A stretch of DNA of 55,103 nt from Candidatus Levybacteria bacterium RIFCSPLOWO2_12_FULL_39_17 (GCA_001782675.1 MFPJ01000043.1:1-55103); one strand, 5' to 3'; counted from the first letter of the stretch, positions 32,224 through 40,876 are shown. Notes: generated from the letters alone by a model not told the origin. Numbers and translations: made by a program.

Positions 32224-33717
32224 TCAAGCAGGAGCTTTCTCTAGTTCAAGAGGTTCAACTTCCTCTTTGGGAATCGCGCCTTCCGTTGAAATAGGATATC
32301 GTCCTGTAAAACAAGCGCCGCAAAAATCATTTTTTTCAAAGACAGTCTCATCCTCTATGTCTACCTTATTCCCTACAACTGCCTCCATTGTTTCTGAGAA
32401 AGTCATGTAATATAAGCTATCAAGACCTAGGCACTTTCTACGCTCTTCCAGATCAGGAATCCTATTTGCTAGAAGCTCTTCGTATGTAGCCATATCAATT
32501 CCAAATCGACACGGATGCTTAAGGGGTGGCGAAGCAATAAGAGCATGCACCTCAGATGCTCCTGCCTCTCTTAACTTTTCAACAACTCGGCTCATTGACC
32601 CCCTCACAATAGAATCATCAACAATACACACCCTTTTACCCTCAAGTACATACCTGTTAGCGCTATACTTTTTTGCGGCTGCTTTGTTTCGACCATTTGG
32701 TAAAATAAATGTTCTTGCCCCTTTTACAGCACTCCTATAAGGATTCGTATACAAGCCTTCTTTGTGGACAATGCCCCGTTCTATTACTTCCTCAGAAAGG
32801 GCAACTCCTTCTGTTGCGCCAATTCCAGATCTTGGAACAGACATAACAATATCTACATCAGGAATGTGTCTTGCCAAAATTTCACCTTGTCTAGCTCTAA
32901 AATCTACCACCGGAATGCCAAACACCTTACTGTCTATTCTAGAAAAATAGATAAGCTCAAAAATGCATTGAGCAATTTCCGATCGTTGGTCAAGAGCAAT
33001 GGTTGTTATCCCGCGATCATTTATTACTACTGTCTCACCAGGAAATATATCCCGTTCATAGGTTGATTCCATAGCATCGAATGCAGCTGTCTCAGATGCC
33101 ACAACATAGCCACTTCCATTTTTCAATCTTCCAAGAGAAAGAGGTCTAAAACCAAGCGGATCACGAGTGGCAATTAATGCATCGTCGGTTGCAAAAACAA
33201 AGCTGTATGATCCTTCAAATTGTTTTAATCCTGAAATAATTCTATTTTGCTTACTGCCTTTCATTCTATTGATAACCGCAAGTGCTACTCTACTATCACT
33301 TTTTGCTCCATCAATCTCTTCTGGTAAATTGAATTGTTCTCTTAAATACCTTACATTTGTCAAATTTCCATTATGAGCAATTGCGATTCCATCTTCAACA
33401 AAAGGTTGCAAATCATGAGAAGAACCTGAAGTAGAATATCGGTTGTGTCCAATTGCTATAGAAGCATTCTCAAGAAGTGGAAGGGGATGTTTTAATCCAA
33501 ATACTATAGTAGTAAGTCCTGAGTCTTTGATTGTTTCAAAACGCCATCCATTCGCAAGAGTAATTCCGGATCCTTCCTGACCTCTATGATTTAACTCCAC
33601 TAAACCATTAAATGCAATATTTGCAATATCAGATTCTCTTGAAAATACACCTACGACCGCACAGTTTTCCCGAGGTTTTTCTGTTTCAATAAATGCGAGG
33701 TTCTCCTTACCTGCCAT
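32224..33717 (-). CDS. purF: Amidophosphoribosyltransferase (Fe-S type)
   Basis: 497 residues from the ATG at 33717; the track start is an upstream TTG deeper in glyS. The N-terminal glutaminase domain has its nucleophile Cys in RENCAVVGVF after a short propeptide that must be cleaved. The PRTase domain carries VCIVDDSIVRGS. Cysteines in QCIFELIYF, HPCRFGIDM and FCGACF match the four ligands of the Fe4S4 cluster in the B. subtilis-type enzyme. It makes phosphoribosylamine from PRPP and glutamine, the first step of purine synthesis. It overlaps glyS by 11 bases. Confidence 0.95.
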   Translation of the reverse strand: MAGKENLAFIETEKPRENCAVVGVFSRESDIANIAFNGLVELNHRGQEGSGITLANGWRFETIKDSGLTTIVFGLKHPLPLLENASIAIGHNRYSTSGSSHDLQPFVEDGIAIAHNGNLTNVRYLREQFNLPEEIDGAKSDSRVALAVINRMKGSKQNRIISGLKQFEGSYSFVFATDDALIATRDPLGFRPLSLGRLKNGSGYVVASETAAFDAMESTYERDIFPGETVVINDRGITTIALDQRSEIAQCIFELIYFSRIDSKVFGIPVVDFRARQGEILARHIPDVDIVMSVPRSGIGATEGVALSEEVIERGIVHKEGLYTNPYRSAVKGARTFILPNGRNKAAAKKYSANRYVLEGKRVCIVDDSIVRGSMSRVVEKLREAGASEVHALIASPPLKHPCRFGIDMATYEELLANRIPDLEERRKCLGLDSLYYMTFSETMEAVVGNKVDIEDETVFEKNDFCGACFTGRYPISTEGAIPKEEVEPLELEKAPA

Positions 33718-35080
33718 CGATTTTATTTTGAAGATAATTTCTGATGTTGTCAACTGCTAATCTTTCTTGTTTTGCAGTGTCGCGCTCGCGTACTGTCACC
33801 GTATCGTCTTCCAAGCTTTGAAAATCAACGGTTATGCAAAATGGAGTGCCGATTTCATCCTGAGCAAAATATCTTTTTCCGATATTTCCGCGATCGTCCC
33901 AGGCAACAAGCAAATCTTGCCGAAACGAATCGTATATTTCGCGAGCTTTCGAAACCAATCCCGGTTTATTCGCGAGCAGCGGAAAAACTGCGGCTTTATA
34001 TGGCGCTAATTTTGGATCAAGTTTTAAGATTATCCGATCTCCATCTTCTGCATAAGAATCGAACAATATTACTCCTAATAAACGGGAAAGTCCAAAAGTA
34101 GGCTCAATTACATGAGGCATGTATTTCTCGCCGGTTTCAGGATCGGTATACGAAAGATCCTTCCCGCTTTTCTCTGAATGATTGCGAAGATCAAAATCCG
34201 TCCTGTATGCAATACCAAACATTTCCTTCCAGCCGAAAGGATATTTATACTCAACATCCATTGTTTTCTTGGAGTAATGAGATCGCTCATGTTCTTCATG
34301 TTCGCGCCATCTTAGATTCTCAGTCTTAAGTTTTAAGTCGCGAGTTGCCCATTCCCACATTTGAAATTTCCAATATTCGAACTTTTCTTCCCAATCTTTT
34401 GGATTGATAAAGTATTCAAATTCCATAAGATCGAATTCAAGCGTCCGGTGAACAAATTGGCCCAGGGTTATTTCATTGCGAAAGACTTTTCCCTGCTGTG
34501 CTATTCCAAAAGGGATGCGGACTCGTGTTGTATCCAAAACATTTTTAAAATTGATAAAAATACCTTGAGCAATTTCTCCGCGCAAATAAATCTTCGATTT
34601 GCCTTCTTCTATTATTCCTATTGAAGACTCGAACAATAAATTGAATTTTCGAACCTCTGTCCAGTCATGCTTCCCGCATTGAGGACAGGCAATTTTTTTC
34701 TCCCAGACAAGTTTTGTAAGTTCTTCAACCGGCAACCCTTCAGCCTTTATATCGGAAACATTTTCTTCTATTAAGTGGTCTGCCCGCGTTCTGTAATGGC
34801 AGTTTTTGCAGTCAATTAACGCATCTGTAAACGAAGAAACATGACCGGATGCCTCCCAAACCTTTGGAGATAAAAAAATCGAAGCGTCAAGTCCCACCAT
34901 GTCGTCACGGGATAATACGAATTTACTCCACCATGAATCCCGGATATTATTTTTAAGAAGAGTCCCCATTGGCCCAAAATCCCATGTATTTGCAAGTCCA
35001 CCGTAAATCTCCGAAGAGGGGTAAATAAAACCCCGCCTTTTTGCAAGAGAAACTACTTTTTCGAACAAATTTTCCGCCAT
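33707..35080 (-). CDS. glyS: Glycyl-tRNA synthetase (alpha2 type)
   Basis: 457 residues, class II synthetase. It opens KVVSLAKRRGFIYPSSEIYGGL and includes zinc-ligand pairs CKNCHYRT and CPQCGKHDW. Motif 2 lies around FGIAQQGKVFRNEI and motif 3 in EPTFGLSRLLGVIL. The C-terminal anticodon-binding domain is normal. It is the homodimeric archaeal/eukaryal/Gram-positive form, not the alpha2beta2 form. It has its own promoter and a leader of about six bases. Its end overlaps purF. Confidence 0.96.
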   Translation of the reverse strand: MAENLFEKVVSLAKRRGFIYPSSEIYGGLANTWDFGPMGTLLKNNIRDSWWSKFVLSRDDMVGLDASIFLSPKVWEASGHVSSFTDALIDCKNCHYRTRADHLIEENVSDIKAEGLPVEELTKLVWEKKIACPQCGKHDWTEVRKFNLLFESSIGIIEEGKSKIYLRGEIAQGIFINFKNVLDTTRVRIPFGIAQQGKVFRNEITLGQFVHRTLEFDLMEFEYFINPKDWEEKFEYWKFQMWEWATRDLKLKTENLRWREHEEHERSHYSKKTMDVEYKYPFGWKEMFGIAYRTDFDLRNHSEKSGKDLSYTDPETGEKYMPHVIEPTFGLSRLLGVILFDSYAEDGDRIILKLDPKLAPYKAAVFPLLANKPGLVSKAREIYDSFRQDLLVAWDDRGNIGKRYFAQDEIGTPFCITVDFQSLEDDTVTVRERDTAKQERLAVDNIRNYLQNKIDGR

Positions 35081-35092
35081 AATTTCAATTTA

Positions 35093-35121
35093 AGTATATC
35101 AAAGGCAACCTGAACAAACAA
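35093..35121 (-). promoter_or_regulatory. glyS promoter TTGTTT-N17-TATACT
   Basis: On the minus strand TTGTTT (35121-35116) and TATACT (35098-35093) are 17 bases apart. The start would be near 35086, about six bases before the ATG at 35080. It lies in the 54-base purB-glyS gap. Confidence 0.55.
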
Positions 35122-35134
35122 CGGCAATGAATTG

Positions 35135-36595
35135 CTAGAGGATTGGTTCAGGAATGTAAGAAGCGGCTTCCGGATATTTTTCCACAATTCCCTCAACTCG
35201 TTTTGCAAACTCTGCTATTTGGGCAGGAGCATTTCCAACAAATTCAGCGGGATTTGCTATCGCTTTATCAAGCTGTTCTCTTGTCATATTAATCCTTGGG
35301 TCTTTTGAAAGTCTATCCAAAAGGTCATTGTCGCCTTGCCCTTCTTCTCTCATTTTTAAAGCTACCGCCACAGAATGGTCCCTTATTGCTTCATGGGCAG
35401 TCTCTCTTCCCACCCCATTCTTAACGGCAGCCATGAGCAAACGCGTAGTAGTTAAGAAAGGAAGATATTTCTTAAGCTCGGCATTAATAACCGCCGGATA
35501 AAAATCGCCTTCGTCAAGGACGGTAAGCAAGCTTTGAAAAAGACCGTCAGTGGCAAAGAAAGAATCGGGGATAAAAACTCGTCTCGTGGAAGAATCGCTA
35601 ACATCTCCTCCATAAAATTGCTCACCAGTTACGCTTTCAGCCATTGCGAGATATCCCTTAAGCACGCGAGATAGTCCCTCCACCCTTTCTAAAGTTCTTG
35701 TATTCATTTTGTGAGGCATGGCAGAAGACCCTACTTGTCCCTTCTTAAATCCTTCGGTAAATTGTTCTTTCTCAGCCATAAGTCTTAGGGTAAAAGCCAG
35801 GCTTCTGGGGCCTGAGATGAGCTGATACAAGGTACTTACAACTTCAAAGTCAAGAGATCTGGGATAAATTTGCCCAACGCTTCCAAGAACATTTTTAAAA
35901 CCCAGAAACCGCGCGATCCTTTTTTCAAGAGCTTCAACTTTGTCAATGTCACCATTAAACAACTGAAGCTGGTCTGTTTGGGTTCCCATTGCCCCTTTAA
36001 GTCCGCGCAAAGGATATTTTTCTATCAGTTCCTCAAGTCTGTCAAATCCCAAGAGAAGCTCTTCTCCCGCATCTGAAAAAAGTTTTCCTATTAAAGAGGG
36101 CTGTGCGGGAGCAAGATGGGTGCGACCCGCATAAACCAGCTCACTGTTTTTAAGAGCCGAACGGGCAAATCTCGATAAGGTAGCAACCGTTCTGTCTCTT
36201 ATGATAACAAGTCCGTTCCTAATTTGCATCTGCTCTATATTGTCCGATTGATCTCTTGATGTCATCCCAAGATGCGCTAATTCATATCCGGCCAGAGCAT
36301 TAAATTCTTCAAGCCTTGCTTTCTCATCATGTCTTAATTCCAATTCCCGCCGTCTTATAGAATCAAGATCCAGATTGTCCCTTTGTGCCTTGTAAGCGGC
36401 TATTGCTTTCTTGGGGATCTTGGGAATATCAAGCCCAAGAGCCGCCTGCCCTTCCATAACGGCAATCCATAAATCTCGCTCGAGCCTGAATTTATGCTCC
36501 TCGGAGAATAAAATAACAATTGGCGTGCTTGCATACCGATCGGCCAGGACATTGGGTATTACGGAACGCTCTCCTGATTCTACTCTTGATGCCAT
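35135..36595 (-). CDS. purB: Adenylosuccinate lyase
   Basis: 486 residues of the fumarase/aspartase superfamily. The signature loop is QVGSSAMPHKMNTRTLERVEG, with AGRTHLAPAQPSLIGK and GMTSRDQSDN as the other conserved regions. It cleaves SAICAR and adenylosuccinate in purine synthesis. With purF nearby this shows at least part of a de novo purine route, not universal in reduced CPR genomes. It is single, with a TATAAT box just upstream. Confidence 0.95.
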   Translation of the reverse strand: MASRVESGERSVIPNVLADRYASTPIVILFSEEHKFRLERDLWIAVMEGQAALGLDIPKIPKKAIAAYKAQRDNLDLDSIRRRELELRHDEKARLEEFNALAGYELAHLGMTSRDQSDNIEQMQIRNGLVIIRDRTVATLSRFARSALKNSELVYAGRTHLAPAQPSLIGKLFSDAGEELLLGFDRLEELIEKYPLRGLKGAMGTQTDQLQLFNGDIDKVEALEKRIARFLGFKNVLGSVGQIYPRSLDFEVVSTLYQLISGPRSLAFTLRLMAEKEQFTEGFKKGQVGSSAMPHKMNTRTLERVEGLSRVLKGYLAMAESVTGEQFYGGDVSDSSTRRVFIPDSFFATDGLFQSLLTVLDEGDFYPAVINAELKKYLPFLTTTRLLMAAVKNGVGRETAHEAIRDHSVAVALKMREEGQGDNDLLDRLSKDPRINMTREQLDKAIANPAEFVGNAPAQIAEFAKRVEGIVEKYPEAASYIPEPIL

Positions 36596-36826
36596 AATAT
36601 TACCCGCTATTATAACAAAAAATTACAGACAATAAAGGTATGAATTGCTTGCTATGAGATTTTCGAACAGAGAGAATATAAGCTAACCGACACAATTAGA
36701 TGTTAATTGGCACCACCTCCTGGGGAATTTCATTTTGAAAACGGGAAAAATCATTATGAATATAAACATAATAATGTTTGAAACAATAAAAATATTCCTC
36801 CACCTTTTTGCGCAAATAGGACTATA
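36596..36826. other. Divergent region between purB and the Nudix gene
   Basis: 231 bases. It holds -10 boxes at each end (36609-36614 minus, 36823-36828 plus). A small inverted repeat ATTATG/CATAAT lies near 36755-36775. Otherwise I see nothing. Confidence 0.4.
36609..36614 (-). promoter_or_regulatory. -10 box TATAAT upstream of purB
   Basis: TATAAT (36614-36609 on the minus strand) places the start about seven bases before the purB ATG, a very short leader. The -35 is weak (CTTTAT). Confidence 0.45.
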
Positions 36827-36828
36827 AT
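36823..36828 (+). promoter_or_regulatory. -10 box TATAAT overlapping the track start of the Nudix gene
   Basis: TATAAT overlaps the ATG at 36827, so that codon cannot be the start. The expected transcript begins at about 36835, one base before the ATG at 36836. Confidence 0.5.
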
Positions 36829-36835
36829 GTTAGCT

Positions 36836-37198
36836 ATGAACAACAGAAACATGATAGTTCTGACTTACAAAGGGAAAATACTTCTTATGAATAAAAGCAC
36901 TGACCCCACAGATGAGAAAAAGCATCCCTGGTCGCTCATTAGCGGAGCGAAAGGACAAGAAGAATCTGTCAAAATGATTTTAACAAGAAGGGTAAAAAAG
37001 GAAATGGGTATAGTAATTAGTAACATTAAGTTTATGTCTGAATTTTGCTATCACGCAGAACTTACGGATGATCATGTAAATCACATAGAAAGGGCGGAAG
37101 GCCAGCTTCTGGATTTTTTTACATTGAAGGAAGTAGAAAAGCTTTTCCTGTCAAGCCAAACAAAAAAAATCATCTCCAAACACAGCTCAGTCCTGTAG
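36836..37198 (+). CDS. Nudix-fold protein with degenerate Nudix box
   Basis: 120 residues from the second ATG; the first ATG overlaps the -10 box. The fold is recognisable: NMIVLTYKGKILLMNKS, WSLISGAKGQEES and a final strand/helix. The Nudix box expected as Gx5Ex7REUxEExGU reads GAKGQEESVKMILTRRVKKE. One Glu of the RE pair is Arg and one of the EE pair is Lys, so metal-dependent hydrolysis may be weakened or lost. It could hydrolyse or only bind a nucleoside diphosphate derivative. It is followed by obg after 42 bases. Confidence 0.75.
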   Translation: MNNRNMIVLTYKGKILLMNKSTDPTDEKKHPWSLISGAKGQEESVKMILTRRVKKEMGIVISNIKFMSEFCYHAELTDDHVNHIERAEGQLLDFFTLKEVEKLFLSSQTKKIISKHSSVL

Positions 37199-37240
37199 CT
37201 TTCGAAGTGCCTCTCAAGTTTTGAAATCTGTTAAAATACT

Positions 37241-38224
37241 ATGGTGTTAATTGATGATGTAAGAATAAAAGTTGCGGGAGGAGACGGTGGAAATGGCTCA
37301 ATGGCCACCCTGCGCATGCCAACGGGCACCAAATCTTACCCTGATGGGGGTGACGGGGGTAATGGAGGTGACGTGTATACCGTCCCTTCCTCAAACATCT
37401 CTGACTTAAACCAATTCCGATATGTAAAAAGTGTAGTTGCTGACGACGGTGGAAAAGGCCTGGGCAAAAACCAGCATGGAAAAAACGGGGAGGATAAAAC
37501 TATACTTCTTCCGCCCGGAACAAAAATCATAGATGAGGCTACGGGTGAGGAAATAGAAATGACGGATCAGGTAGATCCGGTTTTAATCGCTTCCGGAGGC
37601 CGGGGGGGACGAGGCAGTCATGGTTTTAGACCCGGCCCCGCACATTACACCTACACAAATGAAGGCGGCCGCGGGGAAAGAAAAAATCTACACTTAATCT
37701 TAAGCCTTATTGCAGATGCCGGATTCATAGGATTCCCAAATGCCGGAAAAAGTTCGCTTCTTGCAAGGCTCACCAACGCAACACCTAAAATCGGAAACTA
37801 TCCTTTCACAACCATTGAACCAAGCCTTGGAACGATGCCCGCCCGCCGTACTGGAGGGGGTAAAGTGGTACTCGCGGATATCCCGGGCATCATTGAAGGT
37901 GCATCCTCCGGCCGCGGTCTTGGGATAACATTTTTAAAACATATTGAAAAAACAAAAGTACTGCTAAATTGCATCACCTGCGAGGATCCCAATCCCCTAA
38001 AAACTTACCAGCTTGTACACAAAGAGTTTGAAGAATTCAATGTAAAGCTTAATGAGAAAAGGGAAGTAATATTGTTGACAAAAAAAGACCTGACCACGGA
38101 AGACGAGTTAAAAGAAAAGGTAAAAATTCTCTCGGAATTTAACAGGACCATTATTCCCGTGTCAATTTATGATGATGAGAGTATTAAAAAATTAACAGAA
38201 GTAATTCTTCGGAATACTATTTAA
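37241..38224 (+). CDS. obg: Obg/CgtA GTPase
   Basis: 327 residues. The glycine-rich Obg fold (1-155) has GGDGGNGSMATLRMP and GGRGGRGSHGF. The GTPase domain has G1 GFPNAGKSS, switch I YPFTTIEP, G3 DIPGIIEGA, and G4 as LLTKKDL in place of NKxD. The final SIYDDESIKKL covers G5. The C-terminal OCT domain is absent, so it is the short form. It acts in 50S assembly and stress control. Start MVLIDDVRIKV fits the family. It is separated from its common neighbours rplU-rpmA. Confidence 0.96.
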   Translation: MVLIDDVRIKVAGGDGGNGSMATLRMPTGTKSYPDGGDGGNGGDVYTVPSSNISDLNQFRYVKSVVADDGGKGLGKNQHGKNGEDKTILLPPGTKIIDEATGEEIEMTDQVDPVLIASGGRGGRGSHGFRPGPAHYTYTNEGGRGERKNLHLILSLIADAGFIGFPNAGKSSLLARLTNATPKIGNYPFTTIEPSLGTMPARRTGGGKVVLADIPGIIEGASSGRGLGITFLKHIEKTKVLLNCITCEDPNPLKTYQLVHKEFEEFNVKLNEKREVILLTKKDLTTEDELKEKVKILSEFNRTIIPVSIYDDESIKKLTEVILRNTI

Positions 38225-38284
38225 TTATTTACTCTTCTTTGGTTTTCTTTTCTCACGCTTTTTATGCGTCCTCTTTTCAGCCAT
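38225..38284 (-). CDS. Possible 19-residue basic peptide
   Basis: Immediately next to the obg stop on the opposite strand, ATG..TAA encodes MAEKRTHKKREKRKPKKSK, with 12 of 19 residues Lys, Arg or His. A -10-like TATACAAT lies upstream, but there is no Shine-Dalgarno site. It resembles tiny basic ribosomal peptides in composition only. It may be a chance ORF. Confidence 0.3.
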   Translation of the reverse strand: MAEKRTHKKREKRKPKKSK

Positions 38285-38371
38285 GTACTAATTGTATACA
38301 AATCTTCTAATTAATATAAGTAGAAAAATTAGTTATGCAAAAAATTTCAATCCCTGCTATTATTAATACTT

Positions 38372-38926
38372 ATGGATGAGAAATGTCCCAAATGCGGATC
38401 ACCTTTAGCACCAATATCCGAAACCCCCACAGGCCGCCGCCTTCAAAGGTGCTCAACGGGATCCTGGAATCAAGAAACAAAAAAATCCGAGGGGTGCGAT
38501 TATGTTAAATGGCTGGCCGTTGAAAATCAAACCTTGGAGGAAAAATGTCCCAAGTGCGGATCTCCTCTCGTACTTGCCGTAACAAGATTTGGTAAAAAAA
38601 TGAAAAAATGCTCTACTAATACATGGAATAAAGAAACAAAGAAAGCGCAAGGTTGCGATTTTATAGAATGGATGGGCGGATCAAGTGAAGAACTTGATGA
38701 GGACTGCCCTTCTTGCGGCAACAAACTCGTCCTATATACAACCGCATCGAGTAAGAGGATGAAGAAATGTTCAACCGGCGGCTGGGACAGTGCAAAAAGA
38801 GAGGCAACGGGGTGCGAATATGTTGAATGGTTAAAACCGGGAGAGTATATGAAAAATGATAACATTCCAGTCTCAGGCGGCGAACCAAAAGAAGACCCTC
38901 CCCTACCCCAAGACCCCAACTCATAA
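38372..38926 (+). CDS. Triple zinc-ribbon protein (topoisomerase C4 type)
   Basis: 184 residues made of three tandem repeats of about 52 residues, each with CPxCG, then CST and a final GC(D/E). The first has cysteines at 5, 8, 27 and 42. The repeats resemble the C-terminal zinc fingers of bacterial topoisomerase I, but no topoisomerase core is attached. Each should bind one Zn, and the whole may bind single-stranded DNA or RNA. An acidic Pro-rich tail ends the protein. It may be a detached topA tail acting in trans, or a separate nucleic-acid binding protein. The ATG lies close to a TATTAA box, so the leader is short or absent. Confidence 0.75.
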   Translation: MDEKCPKCGSPLAPISETPTGRRLQRCSTGSWNQETKKSEGCDYVKWLAVENQTLEEKCPKCGSPLVLAVTRFGKKMKKCSTNTWNKETKKAQGCDFIEWMGGSSEELDEDCPSCGNKLVLYTTASSKRMKKCSTGGWDSAKREATGCEYVEWLKPGEYMKNDNIPVSGGEPKEDPPLPQDPNS

Positions 38927-38990
38927 AATAAAACCTAAGATTTAAGAGAAAATAAAAAAAACGAACGAGGGCTGAAATTAAGCAATTTTA

Positions 38991-39019
38991 TTGACTTTTT
39001 GCTTTGGTTGTTGTACGTT
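38991..39019 (+). promoter_or_regulatory. Promoter TTGACT-N17-TACGTT of the endonuclease gene
   Basis: TTGACT (38991-38996) and TACGTT (39014-39019) are 17 bases apart. The predicted start is 39026, exactly the A of the internal ATG, supporting that start and a leaderless message. Confidence 0.5.
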
Positions 39020-39025
39020 TTCGCC

Positions 39026-39676
39026 ATGCCAAAAAAGCCTGATGAATTATTAAAGCTTGTTGAACCATGGGGAATTCAAGAGGAAACTAAAAAAGCTTTG
39101 AAAAAATATTTAAAGTCGGGAGAATCGGCAATCGACATTGATAGCTGGATTAGAGATAGACGAACCGCAGAGCAATTCGCTGAGCAAATGAAAGCATACT
39201 GGGCAGTTGAAGATGCTTTTGCCGTTTGGCTTGAAAAGAATCTTAAAAGAAAGTACCCGGAAGTTAAAGTAACGGTCAATGGATCTGACAAGAATAGATT
39301 AATTGTTCAGGGACAGGCACCCCGAGGGAAAGTTACCGGAAATCCTGATTATTTTGTAGATTTTCAAGATGGAAATCCGAAAATTCCTGTAGAATTTCAA
39401 TTTGGAACATCTATCCTCCCGGGATATGATGTTAAAAAAAATAAAGTTAATAAAGCTGAGAAAAGCGGAGGGGTTATTTTGTTTGCCTTTTTGCCTCAAA
39501 TGAAATTTACATTACTTTCGGCCTCTTTTATAAAAGAACATGGAGCCGATTATATCAATCCAAGACTGGGCGGAAAACATACTTGGAACATAGAGGTTGG
39601 AAAACTTATTATGAGAAACAAAGATTATCAAATCAAAATGGAAGATTTAAAAGATGGTTTTAGGCAAAAAGCTTGA
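39026..39676 (+). CDS. Putative Type II restriction endonuclease (PD-ExQ)
   Basis: 216 residues from the ATG at 39026; the earlier ATG at 38999 lies within the promoter. A helical N-terminal part precedes a PD-(D/E)xK-like core: NPDYFVDF (P107-D108), then 14 residues, then VEFQF (E123, Q125), an ExQ variant. No similarity to a named enzyme is recognised. The convergent DNA methyltransferase overlaps its end by 17 bases, the main reason for calling it a restriction enzyme. Recognition sequence is unknown. If the start at 38999 were used it would add MLWLLYVFA. Confidence 0.65.
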   Translation: MPKKPDELLKLVEPWGIQEETKKALKKYLKSGESAIDIDSWIRDRRTAEQFAEQMKAYWAVEDAFAVWLEKNLKRKYPEVKVTVNGSDKNRLIVQGQAPRGKVTGNPDYFVDFQDGNPKIPVEFQFGTSILPGYDVKKNKVNKAEKSGGVILFAFLPQMKFTLLSASFIKEHGADYINPRLGGKHTWNIEVGKLIMRNKDYQIKMEDLKDGFRQKA

Positions 39677-40706
39677 TTTGTTGCTTTTTTAAATTCGTTA
39701 TAGCATCATCTGCAATTTCCTTACTTAATTCGTATCCGACACCATTTCTCCCTAGGTCCGCTGCTGCTTTAAGTGCCGTACCGCTTCCTAGAAATGGATC
39801 AAGAATAGTTTCCCCGATAAAAGAAAAGGCTTTTATAATTCGAAAAGGTAACTCAAACGGAAATGGCGCCACATGACTTCTGTTACCACCGCTATTTTCC
39901 GGCTTCATCACCCAAACATCAGAATTTTTTATGGATAACCAGAAATTTTTATCCATCCTTGAGCTTTCCTTTTGAGCACGAGATAGGTGGGCATATTTGT
40001 TGAAATTCTTTCTTTCGGGCTTATTAAATTCTAAAATAAATTCATGCATGTTATTTATTAGAATCCCTCCGGGATATGGATAGGTACCAAAATGTGCTCT
40101 TACCCCATTTGTTTTTTGCCAAATTATGTCTCTTTTAAAAATAAATCCTATCTGCTCCATTACATCAACTGTCCTACCCACAAGATTTAATGTCCTGAAG
40201 GTTCCATTCCCTCTAACGGGCAGGTTCATAATGTTAATAAATGCTTTTCTTCCCGGCTGGAGAACCCTAAAGACCTCTCTCCAAACTTCGGTAATTGTTT
40301 CGAACCATTCATCAAGATCATGGATATTTCCCAGATCCTCTTTAATTGGTCTCTTGGAATACATCTTTGCATTAAAATAGGGAGGTGAAGTAAGCATTAG
40401 ATGAACTGATTCATCTTCCAAGTCGCTCATCTTTATTGAGCTTTTTCTGTAAATTTTTTGTACCGTATTCCCTACTTCTAATTCCGTATAGATACTAGAT
40501 TTTTTTTGTATTGGCTTTGCTTTTTTAGGAAGACTGGTTAAGTATTTCTTTAAATCTTTCAAATTAAATCTTTTTTGGCCGCTTCCTGAAATAACTGAAT
40601 TAATTTCGCCGGATTTTGCCAAATGATGAATTGTACTTACTGTAGTGTTTAGATACATAGCAGCTTCTATTGAGGATAAATATTTTCTTTCTTTGTAATC
40701 TTCCAT
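39660..40706 (-). CDS. DNA methyltransferase (TSPPY class) with N-terminal helix-turn-helix
   Basis: 348 residues. The N-terminus (8-58, YLSSIEAAMYLNTTVSTIHHL) is an excisionase/MerR-like helix-turn-helix. The methyltransferase follows in beta-class order: catalytic motif IV LTSPPYFNAK (TSPPY 106-110), and motif I DPFLGSGTALKAA (303-310) near the end. SPPY is typical of N4-cytosine enzymes, though N6-adenine cannot be excluded. It protects the site cut by the convergent nuclease. The helix-turn-helix may let it regulate its own or the nuclease promoter. Confidence 0.85.
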   Translation of the reverse strand: MEDYKERKYLSSIEAAMYLNTTVSTIHHLAKSGEINSVISGSGQKRFNLKDLKKYLTSLPKKAKPIQKKSSIYTELEVGNTVQKIYRKSSIKMSDLEDESVHLMLTSPPYFNAKMYSKRPIKEDLGNIHDLDEWFETITEVWREVFRVLQPGRKAFINIMNLPVRGNGTFRTLNLVGRTVDVMEQIGFIFKRDIIWQKTNGVRAHFGTYPYPGGILINNMHEFILEFNKPERKNFNKYAHLSRAQKESSRMDKNFWLSIKNSDVWVMKPENSGGNRSHVAPFPFELPFRIIKAFSFIGETILDPFLGSGTALKAAADLGRNGVGYELSKEIADDAITNLKKQQIKLFA

Positions 40707-40876
40707 GTATAATTTTATTTTAAGTAGGTAAATAAATAGTAAACAATTTTCGATTTTTTTTCAAGTATTACAAGAATGGTCAAACCTGTACGCCTCCTTG
40801 CTGTAAGTTTTGCTTAAATTGGCAACTTCAGGATATGCTGTTCTAATTTTGGTAGAGCATGACATAGTTTTACCTA

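Noticed and set aside
37336-37530. Pro/Ser-rich ORF opposite obg
   Set aside because: It is the complement of the glycine-rich Obg domain and not a gene.
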